From: S015-6 sp964384945
Lineage (GTDB): Bacteria > Desulfobacterota > DSWW01
DNA length: 64,000 bases
Reading direction: 5' to 3'
Assembly (NCBI GenBank): GCA_964384945.1
Contig: CAYLMK010000003.1
Coordinates: forward strand, 124,001 to 188,000
Shown piece by piece: positions 24,285 to 33,389 of the stretch. Every line of letters begins with the position of its first letter. The stretch's first letter is position 1. A program made the position numbers and the translations under genes. Under the pieces are notes generated by a model. It had not been told where the DNA came from. It saw only the letters and a list, made by a program, of their open reading frames with translations, and did not search any database.

Positions 24285-25592
24285 CTACTTGCAGTATTTC
24301 TGAAAACCGGAGAGCGTGAAGTCGTCCATCTCCACCACGGCGAAGGCCTTCCAGAGGTTCCTCTGGCTGGCGTTCTCGCACAGGGAGGCGTGCTGGGCAC
24401 GGTCGTCCACGATGTCCTGGATGTCGACCAGCATGAACTTCATCCGCCCATCCGCACTGCCGTATGCGCTGAACCCGATCATCATCGTTTTCCAGTAGGC
24501 CCCGGCCCGGTCGTAGATGACCTTGAATTTCGGAAATCGGACATCCGGGTCGTACCAGAACTCCTGTTTTCCATAATTATAGTAGCGGTCCTTGGAAACG
24601 GCCTCGATGACGTACACGGTCTTCTTGACCCAGAAGAGGCTCATCGGGGCCCACGGCGCTCCCTGCCACCCTTGCCTCTCATAACCGTACACGCTCGGCG
24701 TGGCCTCGGCAGTGGTCTGCCATTCCCCTCGCTTGGTTTCCGTCAACATTTCAGGCTTTCTGCTCTTGTACGGAACCAGGGCCTCCTGTTTCCGAAGCAC
24801 CTTCCAGTCGAACATACAGATCTTCCCGTCGTAGCCGTTCGGGTCGTCGATACAGAAGTCGGACCCCACAAAGGCGTCGGAACGGTTGGCCGGGCTCATG
24901 CGCCGAACCCGCCGGATCGCCGGAATGTAGGAGAGGTTGAGGTCCTGGCGGTCGTCACGATACCTCCAGAGCAGAAGATTGAAGCCGGCGATGTCGTAGG
25001 GCTGGTCGACCGCAATCAGCGTGTAGCGCTCAATGCCGTCCGGGTTGGCCAGGGAGCGCGCCCCGGGGTACCCGTCCATCGGCGCGTTGACGTAGCGTGC
25101 GCCGATCTCCCTCTCGAAGCCCGAGTTGCCGATCCATTTCGCCTGGAAGATGCACAGTACGTTGCCGATGTTGAACTGGGTGTAATGCTTGTCGTACATC
25201 AACTTCTGCCCTGCCTTGGGGTCTTGAGGGTCCACCTCGGGGAAGGGTATGCCTGAAATGAACTCCGGCTGTTTCCCGGTCATCGCATCCACGATGATAT
25301 CTTTCTCGTTCACTTCATACTTGCCGATATTCGCCGTGAGGGATTCCTTGACGAGAAAACCGAAGTACTCCGCTTCATCGTAACCGAGTTCACCGATCTC
25401 GAGGACGAAGTCCCCCTTCTTCACCCAATTCAGCACCGGATCCGGCAGAAGCCCTTCGGCCTTCTGCCAGTTCGTTTTGTCGATCACGTCCCCCGGTGTG
25501 ACATCGGCAGAGCAAACCGCTTGCATTGCCAGCGCAGGCAGGAGGACGACAAAACCGACCCCGAGGGTCTTGGAAAACCGCACGGACAGCAT
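24285..25592 (-). CDS. DUF1329 family protein, copy 2
   Basis: Exported protein of 435 residues with a signal peptide (core about 10-27, likely cut near CSA). It carries the FPEVDPQDPKAGQKL block equivalent to FPEIDPNDPHAGIKV in copy 1, the IRRVRRMSP segment and many aromatic residues. It is clearly divergent from copy 1, so the duplication is old or the copies were acquired separately. It stands directly after the second DUF1302 barrel, repeating the barrel-DUF1329 order of the first cluster but without its own MMPL or YCF48 gene. Confidence 0.86.
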   Translation of the reverse strand: MLSVRFSKTLGVGFVVLLPALAMQAVCSADVTPGDVIDKTNWQKAEGLLPDPVLNWVKKGDFVLEIGELGYDEAEYFGFLVKESLTANIGKYEVNEKDIIVDAMTGKQPEFISGIPFPEVDPQDPKAGQKLMYDKHYTQFNIGNVLCIFQAKWIGNSGFEREIGARYVNAPMDGYPGARSLANPDGIERYTLIAVDQPYDIAGFNLLLWRYRDDRQDLNLSYIPAIRRVRRMSPANRSDAFVGSDFCIDDPNGYDGKICMFDWKVLRKQEALVPYKSRKPEMLTETKRGEWQTTAEATPSVYGYERQGWQGAPWAPMSLFWVKKTVYVIEAVSKDRYYNYGKQEFWYDPDVRFPKFKVIYDRAGAYWKTMMIGFSAYGSADGRMKFMLVDIQDIVDDRAQHASLCENASQRNLWKAFAVVEMDDFTLSGFQKYCK

Positions 25593-25687
25593 CTCAATTC
25601 CCTCCTTTTGTGTTTGTCCTGATGCCGAATCCCATCCGCATCCCTGGATAAGGCCTCTGCCATGGGTCTTGCAGGCTTCGAAACGGT

Positions 25688-27322
25688 TCAGCTCAGCAAG
25701 TACGTCAGAATAAAGGTGACCTGGTCCCGGTCACGAAAGGCCCCGAAATTCGTAAAATTGCCCGCGATGGCGCTGTACTGGATCATGAACCGGAAGGGCT
25801 CCCGGATGAAATTCAAGGAAGGCATGATCAACCAGGCCCCCCGCACGTCATAGGCCAAGGCAACCTGCGGGTTCAGGGTGCCCTTGCGGTACATGGTGTT
25901 CACCATGAACGTAAACGTATTTTCGAATTCCTTGAGGCTGGAGAAATTTACCTGGTCCGGATAGAGCTGAAGCGCCTGCTTCATCCGGTTGTCGTAATCC
26001 GGCACCCACTGCCCGAAGTACTGCAGGGAGAAGAAGAACATGCTGGTCCGGTTCAGAGGACGGATCCATGTCTGCCGGTCCAGTCCGAACATGAACCGGA
26101 GGATGTTCTTTTCCGGGATGGTGCCGCTCTCGGGGTTCAAGGGCAGCCCGTTCAGGCCGAGGTCGCGCACGTCGATCCCAAAGATCTCCCCCACCAAGTC
26201 CAGAAGCGGATCCGGAAGCGGCAGGGTAGGCCCGTACAGGACGGACGCATTCTCCTCCGGGATGAACACCGGCTCCTCCCAGAACCAGGCCACCTCCCCC
26301 CGAAAAACCGTATTGGTATTGGGCTCCCAGTAGTTCAGGCTCGCGCCGGTGATGTGCACAGGCTGCCAGGAGACCTCGAAGGCGAGTTGATCCAGGCTCG
26401 TGAGCATGGGTATGCCCGGCTCGACCACGGCACGCAACGCAGGCAGATCCAGGAACGTCCGGTAGTGTCCGACCGCGAGATTCAGGTTCGAACCCACGAT
26501 CCCCTGCAGCCGGAATCCCCAGCGGCTGCTGTCCATCTCCTTGTCCGGATACTTGAAAGAGAGGAACCGGGCCAGGTCCGCGGAGAGAGGGGCGGAATAC
26601 GCGGTACCCTTCGGGGCCCACGGTGAGATGTGGGCATCCCATGTGCCGGGCACCCAGAAGGCCTCCAGGCTGATGGAGTTGAGCGGGCCGAGATCTCCGA
26701 AATTGTAACTGCCCCGGAGCATCCAGAGAGGGATCCTGCGGTCGTCCAGATCCTCGAAGGGACCGCCGAAGGTATTGTCCAGCGGGTTGATGCTGTCCAG
26801 CAGCCGGAACACGTCCGTCTCGCCCCAGGAGAGATTCTGCCGGCCGACGCGCAGGAACATCGGCCCGCGGGAAAGGTCCACGTAACACTCCCAGAGGTCG
26901 TAGGCTTCCTTGAAGGAGTCGATGTTTTCCTTGTCCGCGTCCCGCACATCGCGGAAGGGCCCGGGGCCGACGTTGTAAATCGCCTCGTAGAGAAATCGGC
27001 CCACGAGGTGATACTTCGACCTTATCTTCAGGGCCCTGAACGGATAGAGCGCGCCCAACTCGTCCGTCAGTTCCCGCAGGTCATGGTCGATCTCGAGCAA
27101 GGCGAGGTTTCGCCACTGAACCGGGTCGCCTGCGCTTATGTCCCGGGGAGTCGTGAACCCCTCTGAATCCTGAAGGCGCAGCGAGCCCCTTGTCTGGACC
27201 TTGCCCGTCACCTTCAGGGTCTGCTCCGTATCGATGTAAACCGACTCGGCAATCCCCGCCGCCCCAAGAATCATGCACCCACATGCCACGCATACAAGGA
27301 TCCCTTCTCTCCAGGCGATCAT
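25688..27322 (-). CDS. DUF1302 family outer-membrane beta-barrel, copy 2
   Basis: Predicted outer-membrane barrel of 544 residues. The signal peptide has its core near 8-22. RVGRQNLSWGETDVFR and the following LDSINPLDNT are DUF1302 hallmarks, and the FRDRDQVTFILTYLL end resembles a terminal beta-strand, although it ends in Ser rather than Phe. The start at 27322 is chosen because GGGGGGAAAC precedes the ATG and the signal peptide begins there. Heads the long leftward run that contains the BCR-like pair, so uptake and catabolism genes are joined. Confidence 0.86.
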   Translation of the reverse strand: MIAWREGILVCVACGCMILGAAGIAESVYIDTEQTLKVTGKVQTRGSLRLQDSEGFTTPRDISAGDPVQWRNLALLEIDHDLRELTDELGALYPFRALKIRSKYHLVGRFLYEAIYNVGPGPFRDVRDADKENIDSFKEAYDLWECYVDLSRGPMFLRVGRQNLSWGETDVFRLLDSINPLDNTFGGPFEDLDDRRIPLWMLRGSYNFGDLGPLNSISLEAFWVPGTWDAHISPWAPKGTAYSAPLSADLARFLSFKYPDKEMDSSRWGFRLQGIVGSNLNLAVGHYRTFLDLPALRAVVEPGIPMLTSLDQLAFEVSWQPVHITGASLNYWEPNTNTVFRGEVAWFWEEPVFIPEENASVLYGPTLPLPDPLLDLVGEIFGIDVRDLGLNGLPLNPESGTIPEKNILRFMFGLDRQTWIRPLNRTSMFFFSLQYFGQWVPDYDNRMKQALQLYPDQVNFSSLKEFENTFTFMVNTMYRKGTLNPQVALAYDVRGAWLIMPSLNFIREPFRFMIQYSAIAGNFTNFGAFRDRDQVTFILTYLLS

Positions 27323-27667
27323 GTTTCCCCCCTGTTCGGCTGTCCGGTGAGCCGCTTTCCTCAAACGTCCCCGGCAGGGCGCTTCAAACCCGACACACTC
27401 GCCATCTCTCCGGTCTCCACCACGCCGCGCACCCAAAACACCATCTCCACGCGCGGCACTCTCTTTCCTGATTCGCCACGCCCGCGAGCTGGGCCCGCAA
27501 CGTGCCCGGCTATTGCGCAGCCGCGTGTCGGAATCCCTCCCCTTGCGAGCCATCGGCCGTCCCGACCCCCTCAAGGGCCGGAAACGAGATGCCCAGCGAT
27601 ACGCACCCGGAATCGCAGGAGCGCAATCCCGGGGTTCCGCGGCCCCGGCAAGGGCACCGGGAAGCCC
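27323..27667. other. Intergenic stretch, no gene recognised
   Basis: 345 bases between the GMC oxidoreductase stop and the DUF1302 start. I find no coding pattern, no TTGACA-type promoter and no ACCGACC/GGTCGGT operator, so whether the run starting at 27322 has its own promoter is open. Confidence 0.5.
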
Positions 27668-29038
27668 TTACGTGGCCCGGAGGAGTCCATGCGCCTCCTT
27701 GCGCATCGTACTCGGTTCTACCCGGACCTCCGCGGTCAAATACCGGGCAAGCCGCTTTGCCATCGCAACGATCGTAACGGTGGGCGGCACCCCCCACGGT
27801 TCCGGGATGATGCTCGCGTCCATGCAGAAGCAATTCCTGATTTCGGTCTGGCAGTTCTTGTCCAGCAGTTCGCCGATCCGGACCGTGCCGCCCGGGTGGG
27901 CGCCGATCACGGTCGTCCGCATGAGGTCATCCCTACGCACACCGGCCTTCATCAGGATTTCCTCCGCCAGGACCGCTCCCTTGTTGAGCTTGTACCACGT
28001 CTCGTCATCCAGGGGCTTGAAAAACGATTCATCCAGGTTGACCCTTCCGTCCAGCCCGTCCCTCACCTTGACCATGATGCCGAGCGTTCTTCGGTAATGG
28101 GCAACGGCCTTCGGCAGGGAGGTCCACCCGCGTACCCCATTGAACGCGAACATGCCCGTATAAAACAGAGGCGGGGCGAGCACGTCCGTGAGAACGATGC
28201 CGTCTTCTTCCAGGTGGACCCCCGCCGTCATCGGAACATCGAATTTCGACCCCCGAACAGAGGCGGGGCCCACAACCAGCCATAGGGGATCGGAGAAAAG
28301 GCCGTTGCCGGCATCGAAGATCCCGGAACGTTGAAGGATCGGGGGCGTGCCCTGTCCGCCTGCAGACAGGATGACCGTCTCCGCGTACACCTCAAGACCT
28401 CCAGCGGGGCCCCTCGCGCTTATCCCTACAGCCTTCCCCCCTTGCGTGAGCACCTTGTCGGCCTTTGTCCTCAGGAGGAGTTGAGCGCCTCCCTCTCTTG
28501 CCTCCTCGATGAATTCACGGGCCGTCCACCGTGCGCCCTCCCTGCACCCGAGAAAGCACCCCCCGCATTCGGGCTTGCACTTCTCCGCCCGAATCCACTT
28601 GTCCAAGGCCCTCCAGTCCAAACCAAGATCACGGGCCGCACCCATGATCTTCCTTGCCGCCGCACCGATCAGGTTCTCGGGGAGCGGTTGGATCGGAATC
28701 TCCCGGTAGAGCGCATCGACCTCCTCGGCCAGATCGATGCCATACTTCTCTTTGAGCCACACCGGCGGTCGGAAGGCGGTGCCGCAGAACACCACACTTG
28801 CCCCCCCGGCCGTCTTCGGCCTCACAACCCATGTGCCTTCCTTCGAAAAAGTAAACCCCTTTCGATCCATCATGGCTGTAGTGTAGAGGGTCATGCCGAA
28901 GCGGCTGTTCCAGCCGCCCGCGTCACACACAACCACCCTCTTGCCTGCGCGGCTGAGCTCGCGGGCCATCGTGGCCCCTCCCGGGCCGGTGCCCACGACC
29001 ACCACCTCGGTCTCCATTCTCCTCTTCGGTTCGCCCAT
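27668..29038 (-). CDS. GMC-family oxidoreductase with a four-cysteine insert
   Basis: FAD-dependent alcohol oxidase/dehydrogenase-like protein of 456 residues. The dinucleotide fold GTGPGGATMARELSRAG begins near residue 16. The C-terminal GMC block has HPGGTVRIG and DASIIPEPWGVPPTVTI, with Pro/Trp where many family members have His/Asn-rich active sites. A Cys154-x3-Cys158-x2-Cys161-x3-Cys165 motif interrupts the substrate domain and could bind an Fe-S cluster. It may oxidise a hydroxyl group of the hydrophobic substrate. The start at 29038 has GGAGAAGG upstream; the next methionine, seven codons on, is an alternative. Its stop is 345 bases before the DUF1302 gene. Confidence 0.85.
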   Translation of the reverse strand: MGEPKRRMETEVVVVGTGPGGATMARELSRAGKRVVVCDAGGWNSRFGMTLYTTAMMDRKGFTFSKEGTWVVRPKTAGGASVVFCGTAFRPPVWLKEKYGIDLAEEVDALYREIPIQPLPENLIGAAARKIMGAARDLGLDWRALDKWIRAEKCKPECGGCFLGCREGARWTAREFIEEAREGGAQLLLRTKADKVLTQGGKAVGISARGPAGGLEVYAETVILSAGGQGTPPILQRSGIFDAGNGLFSDPLWLVVGPASVRGSKFDVPMTAGVHLEEDGIVLTDVLAPPLFYTGMFAFNGVRGWTSLPKAVAHYRRTLGIMVKVRDGLDGRVNLDESFFKPLDDETWYKLNKGAVLAEEILMKAGVRRDDLMRTTVIGAHPGGTVRIGELLDKNCQTEIRNCFCMDASIIPEPWGVPPTVTIVAMAKRLARYLTAEVRVEPSTMRKEAHGLLRAT

Positions 29039-29126
29039 TTCCGCCCTTCTCCAACTTTGAAAGTCAAGCCTACGTCTCGTTCGAATTCCCTTGCGGCCCC
29101 TTCTTCTCCGGTCGTTCTTCTCCCAA

Positions 29127-29156
29127 AATCTACTCAAAGTGATTTCGCACTGTCAA
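29127..29156 (-). promoter_or_regulatory. Sigma70 promoter for the GMC oxidoreductase gene
   Basis: Minus strand TTGACA (29151-29156), an 18-base spacer and TAGATT (29127-29132), about 90 bases before the start codon. No ACCGACC-type operator is found around it. Confidence 0.5.
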
Positions 29157-29290
29157 GGAAAAAGTCAAGTCTTTGCTTGGTCTGTTTAATAATAGGTCTG
29201 ATCAGTTTCACGCAACGGGATGATAAACGCCGGCTTCGTCACTTCCCCCTCGGCCCGGTGACGGATGCGGTGGGTCTCCAAGGTGACGGG

Positions 29291-29724
29291 TGAACTGCCC
29301 CGGGATTGCCCGAGACTCCATCTCTCGAGAGGATCGGGCCACGACAAGACAAGGCGGACAATCAACAGAGCAAGGGAGCGGGCGGTTCGGATGGTCTTTG
29401 CGCATGAGAGCGAGCACGGCTCTCAGTGGGAGGCGATTCGGTCGATCGCCTCGAAGATCGGCTGCACGGCCGGGACGCTTCGGCGGTGGGTGCGGCAGGC
29501 CGAGCGGGACCACGGAGTTCGACCTGGTTTGACCAGCGGGGAGCGGGAGCGACGCACGGAACTCAGGCGTGGGGACCGGCCGTTGCGGCGCACGAACGAG
29601 ATTCCCCGCTAGGCAGCGGCCTTTTTCGCACAGGCGGATCTCGACCGCCGACCGAAGTGATGACGCGGTTCATCGACGAGAACCGAGAGCCTTACGGGGT
29701 CGAGGCGATCTGCGCGGCCACCTT
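29291..29724 (+). pseudogene. IS3-family insertion sequence remnant (orfA plus start of orfB)
   Basis: The element seems to begin with the terminal-repeat-like TGAACTGCCCCGGG at 29291. A degraded orfA follows: about 29335-29612 reads RERAVRMVFAHESEH, IRSIASKIGCTAGTLRRW and VRQAERDHG, which is the IS3 OrfA helix-turn-helix. No good start codon remains and the frame is lost at the leucine-zipper-like end (RRTNEIPR then stop). After that, DNA for the OrfB opening (FIDENREPYGVEAIC) is present and is cut off exactly where the SYLF gene's stop codon lies. No right end, orfB body or target duplication is visible. It is not functional. Confidence 0.78.
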
Positions 29725-30285
29725 CTATTTCTTGATCTTGGTGATCTTCGTGCCTTGCAGGCCAAGGCCCCCCATCAGTCCCTTCTGATTGAAGAAAAAC
29801 GCATAGATTTCCGACTGCAACGTTGTCGTTGTCATCGACTTGGCCGCACCGGTGTCCACGACGACGATACTCGGCCCGACGCCGATCTCCCAGCCGTCGC
29901 TCTTGTCAATCCACTTCATCGCCGAGTCGGTCATGAAGAAAAGCGCATACCGGTATTTCTGTAATCCCGCCTGCAGTCCGTAAGAGGCCTGAACGGTGTT
30001 GTAGTACGCTACCGTCTTTCCGCCCTTCAGGAGAGCGCCCTCACCGAATTGCCCCCCGACGAGGAACCCTCCCTTGATGATGCCCGGGAAGACGAGGATG
30101 CCTTTCGCTTTCTTGCCCAGCTCTTTTGCCGCAGGGGATTGTGCATAGAGTGTCTTCAAAGCGCTCTTGGCATCAAGGTTGATTTCCTCCGCGGAGGCCG
30201 CCCAGGCTGAATTCGATAGCATGACGGTCCCCGCGGCAAATGCAAATACCGACACCAGTGTGATCCGACAAACGATTCTCAACAT
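29725..30285 (-). CDS. SYLF (Ysc84-like) lipid-binding domain protein
   Basis: Exported protein of 186 residues. A signal peptide (core 8-22, ending AWA) precedes the SYLF fold with KAKGILVFPGIIKGGFLVGG and DTGAAKS. SYLF domains bind phosphoinositides or other lipids in eukaryotes; bacterial periplasmic members are little known. The stop codon abuts the IS3 remnant, so the natural 3' context has been changed by insertion. It follows the small periplasmic gene at 30307-30798 by 21 bases. Confidence 0.82.
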   Translation of the reverse strand: MLRIVCRITLVSVFAFAAGTVMLSNSAWAASAEEINLDAKSALKTLYAQSPAAKELGKKAKGILVFPGIIKGGFLVGGQFGEGALLKGGKTVAYYNTVQASYGLQAGLQKYRYALFFMTDSAMKWIDKSDGWEIGVGPSIVVVDTGAAKSMTTTTLQSEIYAFFFNQKGLMGGLGLQGTKITKIKK

Positions 30286-30306
30286 CGTCTCCTCCCCTCT
30301 CGCACC

Positions 30307-30798
30307 TTACTCGCCGGCCTTGACGAGCGGGATGTTCTCGGCGAGTTCATACATCAGAGCAGCCTGGATCTTGTTCTCGATCTGGTAGTAGCGGGCCACC
30401 TTCACTTCGGGCAATACCGCGCGAAACTTCGGGAGGTAGGCCAACCGAAGCTTCGGCCCCAACTGCTCGATGTTCATTAACTCGTCGACCAAGTTCTTGG
30501 CAGTCTCGTTGCTCATGTTTTCATAGGCATCCGAATAGTCCTTGATCAGTCTCACGGTGCGCGCGCGAAGCAGAAACAGTTCATCCTGATACTCGTCGTA
30601 GACCGGCCAGAAGGCCTTTGCCTCGGCCTCGCCGAGCTGCATATTCTGTGCAACGAGAAGCTTCTTGTCCGCCCGGATCTTTTCGATCAGGATCTGCATG
30701 TCGCTCCCGGATCTTTCCTGACATATCCCGGGAACGACCATCGCCATAACCATTCCCCATGTTGCCAAAATCACGGCTCCTGTGCTCCTCACTCTCAT
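30307..30798 (-). CDS. Small periplasmic protein of unknown function
   Basis: 163 residues with a signal peptide (core about 7-24, ending GICQ) and a helical, charged mature part rich in Glu, Lys and Leu. It has the look of a small periplasmic helical protein of the Spy/CpxP sort, though I see no diagnostic motif for that family. The start at 30798 is placed at the ATG after GGAGGCAAGGA. Located just upstream of the SYLF gene, probably on the same transcript, and 203 bases after the Mce operon. Confidence 0.6.
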   Translation of the reverse strand: MRVRSTGAVILATWGMVMAMVVPGICQERSGSDMQILIEKIRADKKLLVAQNMQLGEAEAKAFWPVYDEYQDELFLLRARTVRLIKDYSDAYENMSNETAKNLVDELMNIEQLGPKLRLAYLPKFRAVLPEVKVARYYQIENKIQAALMYELAENIPLVKAGE

Positions 30799-31001
30799 TT
30801 CCTTGCCTCCCTTCTTCCGGATCGATTCTCGCAAGAGTGTTCCCGATGGCCTCCCCTCAGCCTGAAGACGCTCCCAGGACGATCAGGAGAATGCGCGGCA
30901 CCGGGCGTCTGGTCCAGCAGGCCCGGATCAGAGGCTTTTCCTTCTCCGCGACCGTCATGTTCATCGGCAATCAGCCGACCCATACGGCAATCTCATGAGC
31001 A

Positions 31002-31637
31002 TCACGGTCTTTCCTCGTCGGACTTCGGATTTCTCTCCTGGGTGACGATGGCTTCTGCGATCTCCCGGCTCAGCTTGGCCAGGGCACGGCTCTGGGCCGC
31101 CACCAGGTCCTCATATCCGCTCCCGCCGGTCGGTTCCTGAATGCTGGATCGTTTGACCGCAAGCGGCTTGCCGGGCTCCCCGCCTAGAACGCTCCAGCGG
31201 GCGATGAGGCAGGCTTCTCCTGCCAGTTTTCCGTCGAATTGAATCACCTCCAGGGCAACCCGGTACTTGACCGGCACCGCCTGGGGCCAGGGGTGGACAT
31301 AGATCCGCTCCGATCCCAGCAGAAAGCCCAGGTTTTCCGCCAGGGCACGGGTGAGACCGTCTTCGAAGGACCCTGCCCACTGCTCGAACTCCGCAAAATG
31401 GAGGGTGCTGCTCGTCTCGCGGGTCACGATGTCGGTCCGGTTCAGGTAATCGGCGATCTTGACGGGGCCGATGCCCACGGCGATGTCCGAAAGGCCGACC
31501 TTCACCGAAGACGCTGCCGGGGCCTGTTCCATGGGGTTGAGGGTGTGAAATCGTGCGGGCTGGGTTCTGCCGAAGCAACCCGCGAGAACCGCCAGGCCTC
31601 CGGCGGCAATCAGCAGTGAAATCATACGCTCTTTCAT
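31002..31637 (-). CDS. ABC-transport auxiliary lipoprotein (PqiC-like)
   Basis: Outer-membrane lipoprotein of 211 residues. Lipobox LAVLAGC puts the lipidated Cys near residue 21. The mature part has the family elements FHTLNP, VGIGPVKIADYLNRTDIVT and EFEQWAGSFEDGLTRALAENL. PqiC-type proteins connect the MCE tunnel to the outer membrane. The start at 31637 lies directly after the MCE gene stop (31639) and has GGAGGTGAAT upstream, so the two genes are translationally adjacent. Last gene of the four-gene lipid-transport operon. Confidence 0.85.
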   Translation of the reverse strand: MKERMISLLIAAGGLAVLAGCFGRTQPARFHTLNPMEQAPAASSVKVGLSDIAVGIGPVKIADYLNRTDIVTRETSSTLHFAEFEQWAGSFEDGLTRALAENLGFLLGSERIYVHPWPQAVPVKYRVALEVIQFDGKLAGEACLIARWSVLGGEPGKPLAVKRSSIQEPTGGSGYEDLVAAQSRALAKLSREIAEAIVTQERNPKSDEERP

Positions 31638-31638
31638 C

Positions 31639-32610
31639 TTATTCACCTCCTGAACTACCTTTACCCTTGAGCACGGAATCGGGATGGCGCTTGAGATATT
31701 CGGACAGAAGTTGCAGGGAGCGGGCAGCATCCGAAAGACTCTTCAGGGTGTTCTCCATTTCATACGCGAGGGTCGGGTCCAGCAGGGTGCCCGCATCCCG
31801 GGCCAGCTTGCTGAAATCCTCCAGGGTCTTGTTGACGTTCTCCACCAGGGGCTTGATCTCCTCGTCGGCGGAATTCAACAGCTTTCTGGCATCGCCGAGC
31901 GTGCCGTCCAGGCTTTTCGTCAGGGGGTCGATCTTTGCGTCCAGATGTTTCATCATCTCGCGCATATCGTGGAGCAGTCCCTCCAATTCGGTCACGCTTG
32001 TCGCAATTCTCGGATTGTTCACCATGTTATCAAGGCCTGCAAGGATGGACTGCAAACGACGATCGAGCTCTTCGATGTCGATATCTTCGAGCGCCTTCAT
32101 GAGCCGTGCGATGGCGGATGGGATCGTCGGGATCTCGGGATAGTCCTTGTCCAGATTCTTCAGCACGACGGGCGAATCCGGATGCATACCAATCTCGATG
32201 GCCAGCTGGCCCGTGATCAGGCTCTGGCTCACCAGCTGGGCCCTCAGGCCCAGCTGGATGAGCTTGGGCAGATTTTCTCTCCAGCGCTTTTTCCATTCTT
32301 CGATTTTCGACTCTCGGGACACAAATTGAAAACTCTCCGGATAAATCTCGACGAAGACCGGGATATAGGATTTCTGCTCTTCCACATAGGACCGGATGAC
32401 GATCCTCGTCACCTGCCCTATCTCGACCCCATCGAACAGCACCGGCGAACCCACGCTCAGGCCCTTGACCGAGCCTTCGAAATAGAGCACGTATTCTCGC
32501 TTCTCCTTGAAAAAGTCGCCGGATCCGAAAATGACCACACTGGCGGCCAGGATGCCCACCGCGAGGACCACGAAGCCGCCGATCAGCTTTCTGTTCGCTT
32601 GTTTCGCCAT
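31639..32610 (-). CDS. MCE-domain protein (MlaD/PqiB-like)
   Basis: Inner-membrane anchored periplasmic protein of 323 residues. One membrane helix (about 10-28) precedes a single MCE domain (about 40-120: YEFEGSVKGLSVGSPVLF-type start and GAEIGQV-type turn seen as FDGVEIGQV). A long helical tail from about 190 to 310 contains heptad-like Leu and Asp patterns and could form the coiled needle of a PqiB/LetB-like assembly. Partner of the ATPase, permease and lipoprotein beside it. Substrates of such systems are phospholipids or, in actinobacteria, sterols; which applies here is not shown. Confidence 0.88.
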   Translation of the reverse strand: MAKQANRKLIGGFVVLAVGILAASVVIFGSGDFFKEKREYVLYFEGSVKGLSVGSPVLFDGVEIGQVTRIVIRSYVEEQKSYIPVFVEIYPESFQFVSRESKIEEWKKRWRENLPKLIQLGLRAQLVSQSLITGQLAIEIGMHPDSPVVLKNLDKDYPEIPTIPSAIARLMKALEDIDIEELDRRLQSILAGLDNMVNNPRIATSVTELEGLLHDMREMMKHLDAKIDPLTKSLDGTLGDARKLLNSADEEIKPLVENVNKTLEDFSKLARDAGTLLDPTLAYEMENTLKSLSDAARSLQLLSEYLKRHPDSVLKGKGSSGGE

Positions 32611-32628
32611 CTCTCCTGTTCCTCTTCG

Positions 32629-33387
32629 TTATGATTCTTCCCCACGGGTCAAGAACAGGCGCAGCGTGGGGTCCCGGGTTTCCGCCAGGAGCTTCTTGGG
32701 GTCGCCGGTGGCCGTCATGGTCCTTTGGGACGCATCCAGAAATACCGAATTGCTCCCGATGGCAAAGATGCTCGCCAGTTCGTGGGTCACCACAACCATG
32801 GTCGTGCCCAGGCTCTCACTCAGTTGAAGGATCAAATCATCGAGTCTTCGGGCGCTCACCGGGTCCAGGCCCGCCGAGGGCTCGTCAAAGAACAGGATCT
32901 CGGGGTCCAGGGCCATGGCCCGGGCGATCCCGGCCCGCTTCTGCATGCCCCCGCTGATCTCGGAGGGGTAGAACTCTTCGAACCCGGCCAGCCCCACCAG
33001 GGCCAGCTTCAGCTCGACCACATCACGAATCTCGGCGGCGCTGAGGTCCGTGTATTCCTCCAGAGGCAGGGCCACATTCTCCGCCAGGGTCATGGAACTC
33101 CACAAGGCGCCGCTCTGGTACATCACGCCCGCATTCCGGATGATCCGGTCGCGTGTCTCGGGGTCGGAGCCCCAGAAATCCACATCCTCATAGAAGATCT
33201 GGCCCCTGGCCGGTGCCTTCAGCCCGATCAGCATGGTCATCATCGTGCTCTTGCCGCACCCGCTGCCCCCCATGATGATGAAGATGTCCCCCCGGTTGAT
33301 CGTGAAATTCAGATCGCGCATGACCACGAAGTCCCCATAGGCCATGGTGAGGTCTTTCACGATGATGTGAGGGCTTTTGTCTTCCAT
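32629..33387 (-). CDS. Mce/Mla-type ABC transporter ATP-binding subunit
   Basis: ATPase of 252 residues. Walker A GGSGCGKST near 36, signature SGGMQKRAGIARA near 145 and Walker B ILFFDEPSAGLD near 170 are complete, with a switch His in VTHELAS. Belongs to the MlaF group that energises MCE lipid transporters. It starts three bases after the permease stop (33390), giving the order permease, ATPase, MCE protein, lipoprotein on one transcript. Confidence 0.92.
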   Translation of the reverse strand: MEDKSPHIIVKDLTMAYGDFVVMRDLNFTINRGDIFIIMGGSGCGKSTMMTMLIGLKAPARGQIFYEDVDFWGSDPETRDRIIRNAGVMYQSGALWSSMTLAENVALPLEEYTDLSAAEIRDVVELKLALVGLAGFEEFYPSEISGGMQKRAGIARAMALDPEILFFDEPSAGLDPVSARRLDDLILQLSESLGTTMVVVTHELASIFAIGSNSVFLDASQRTMTATGDPKKLLAETRDPTLRLFLTRGEES

Positions 33388-33389
33388 GT

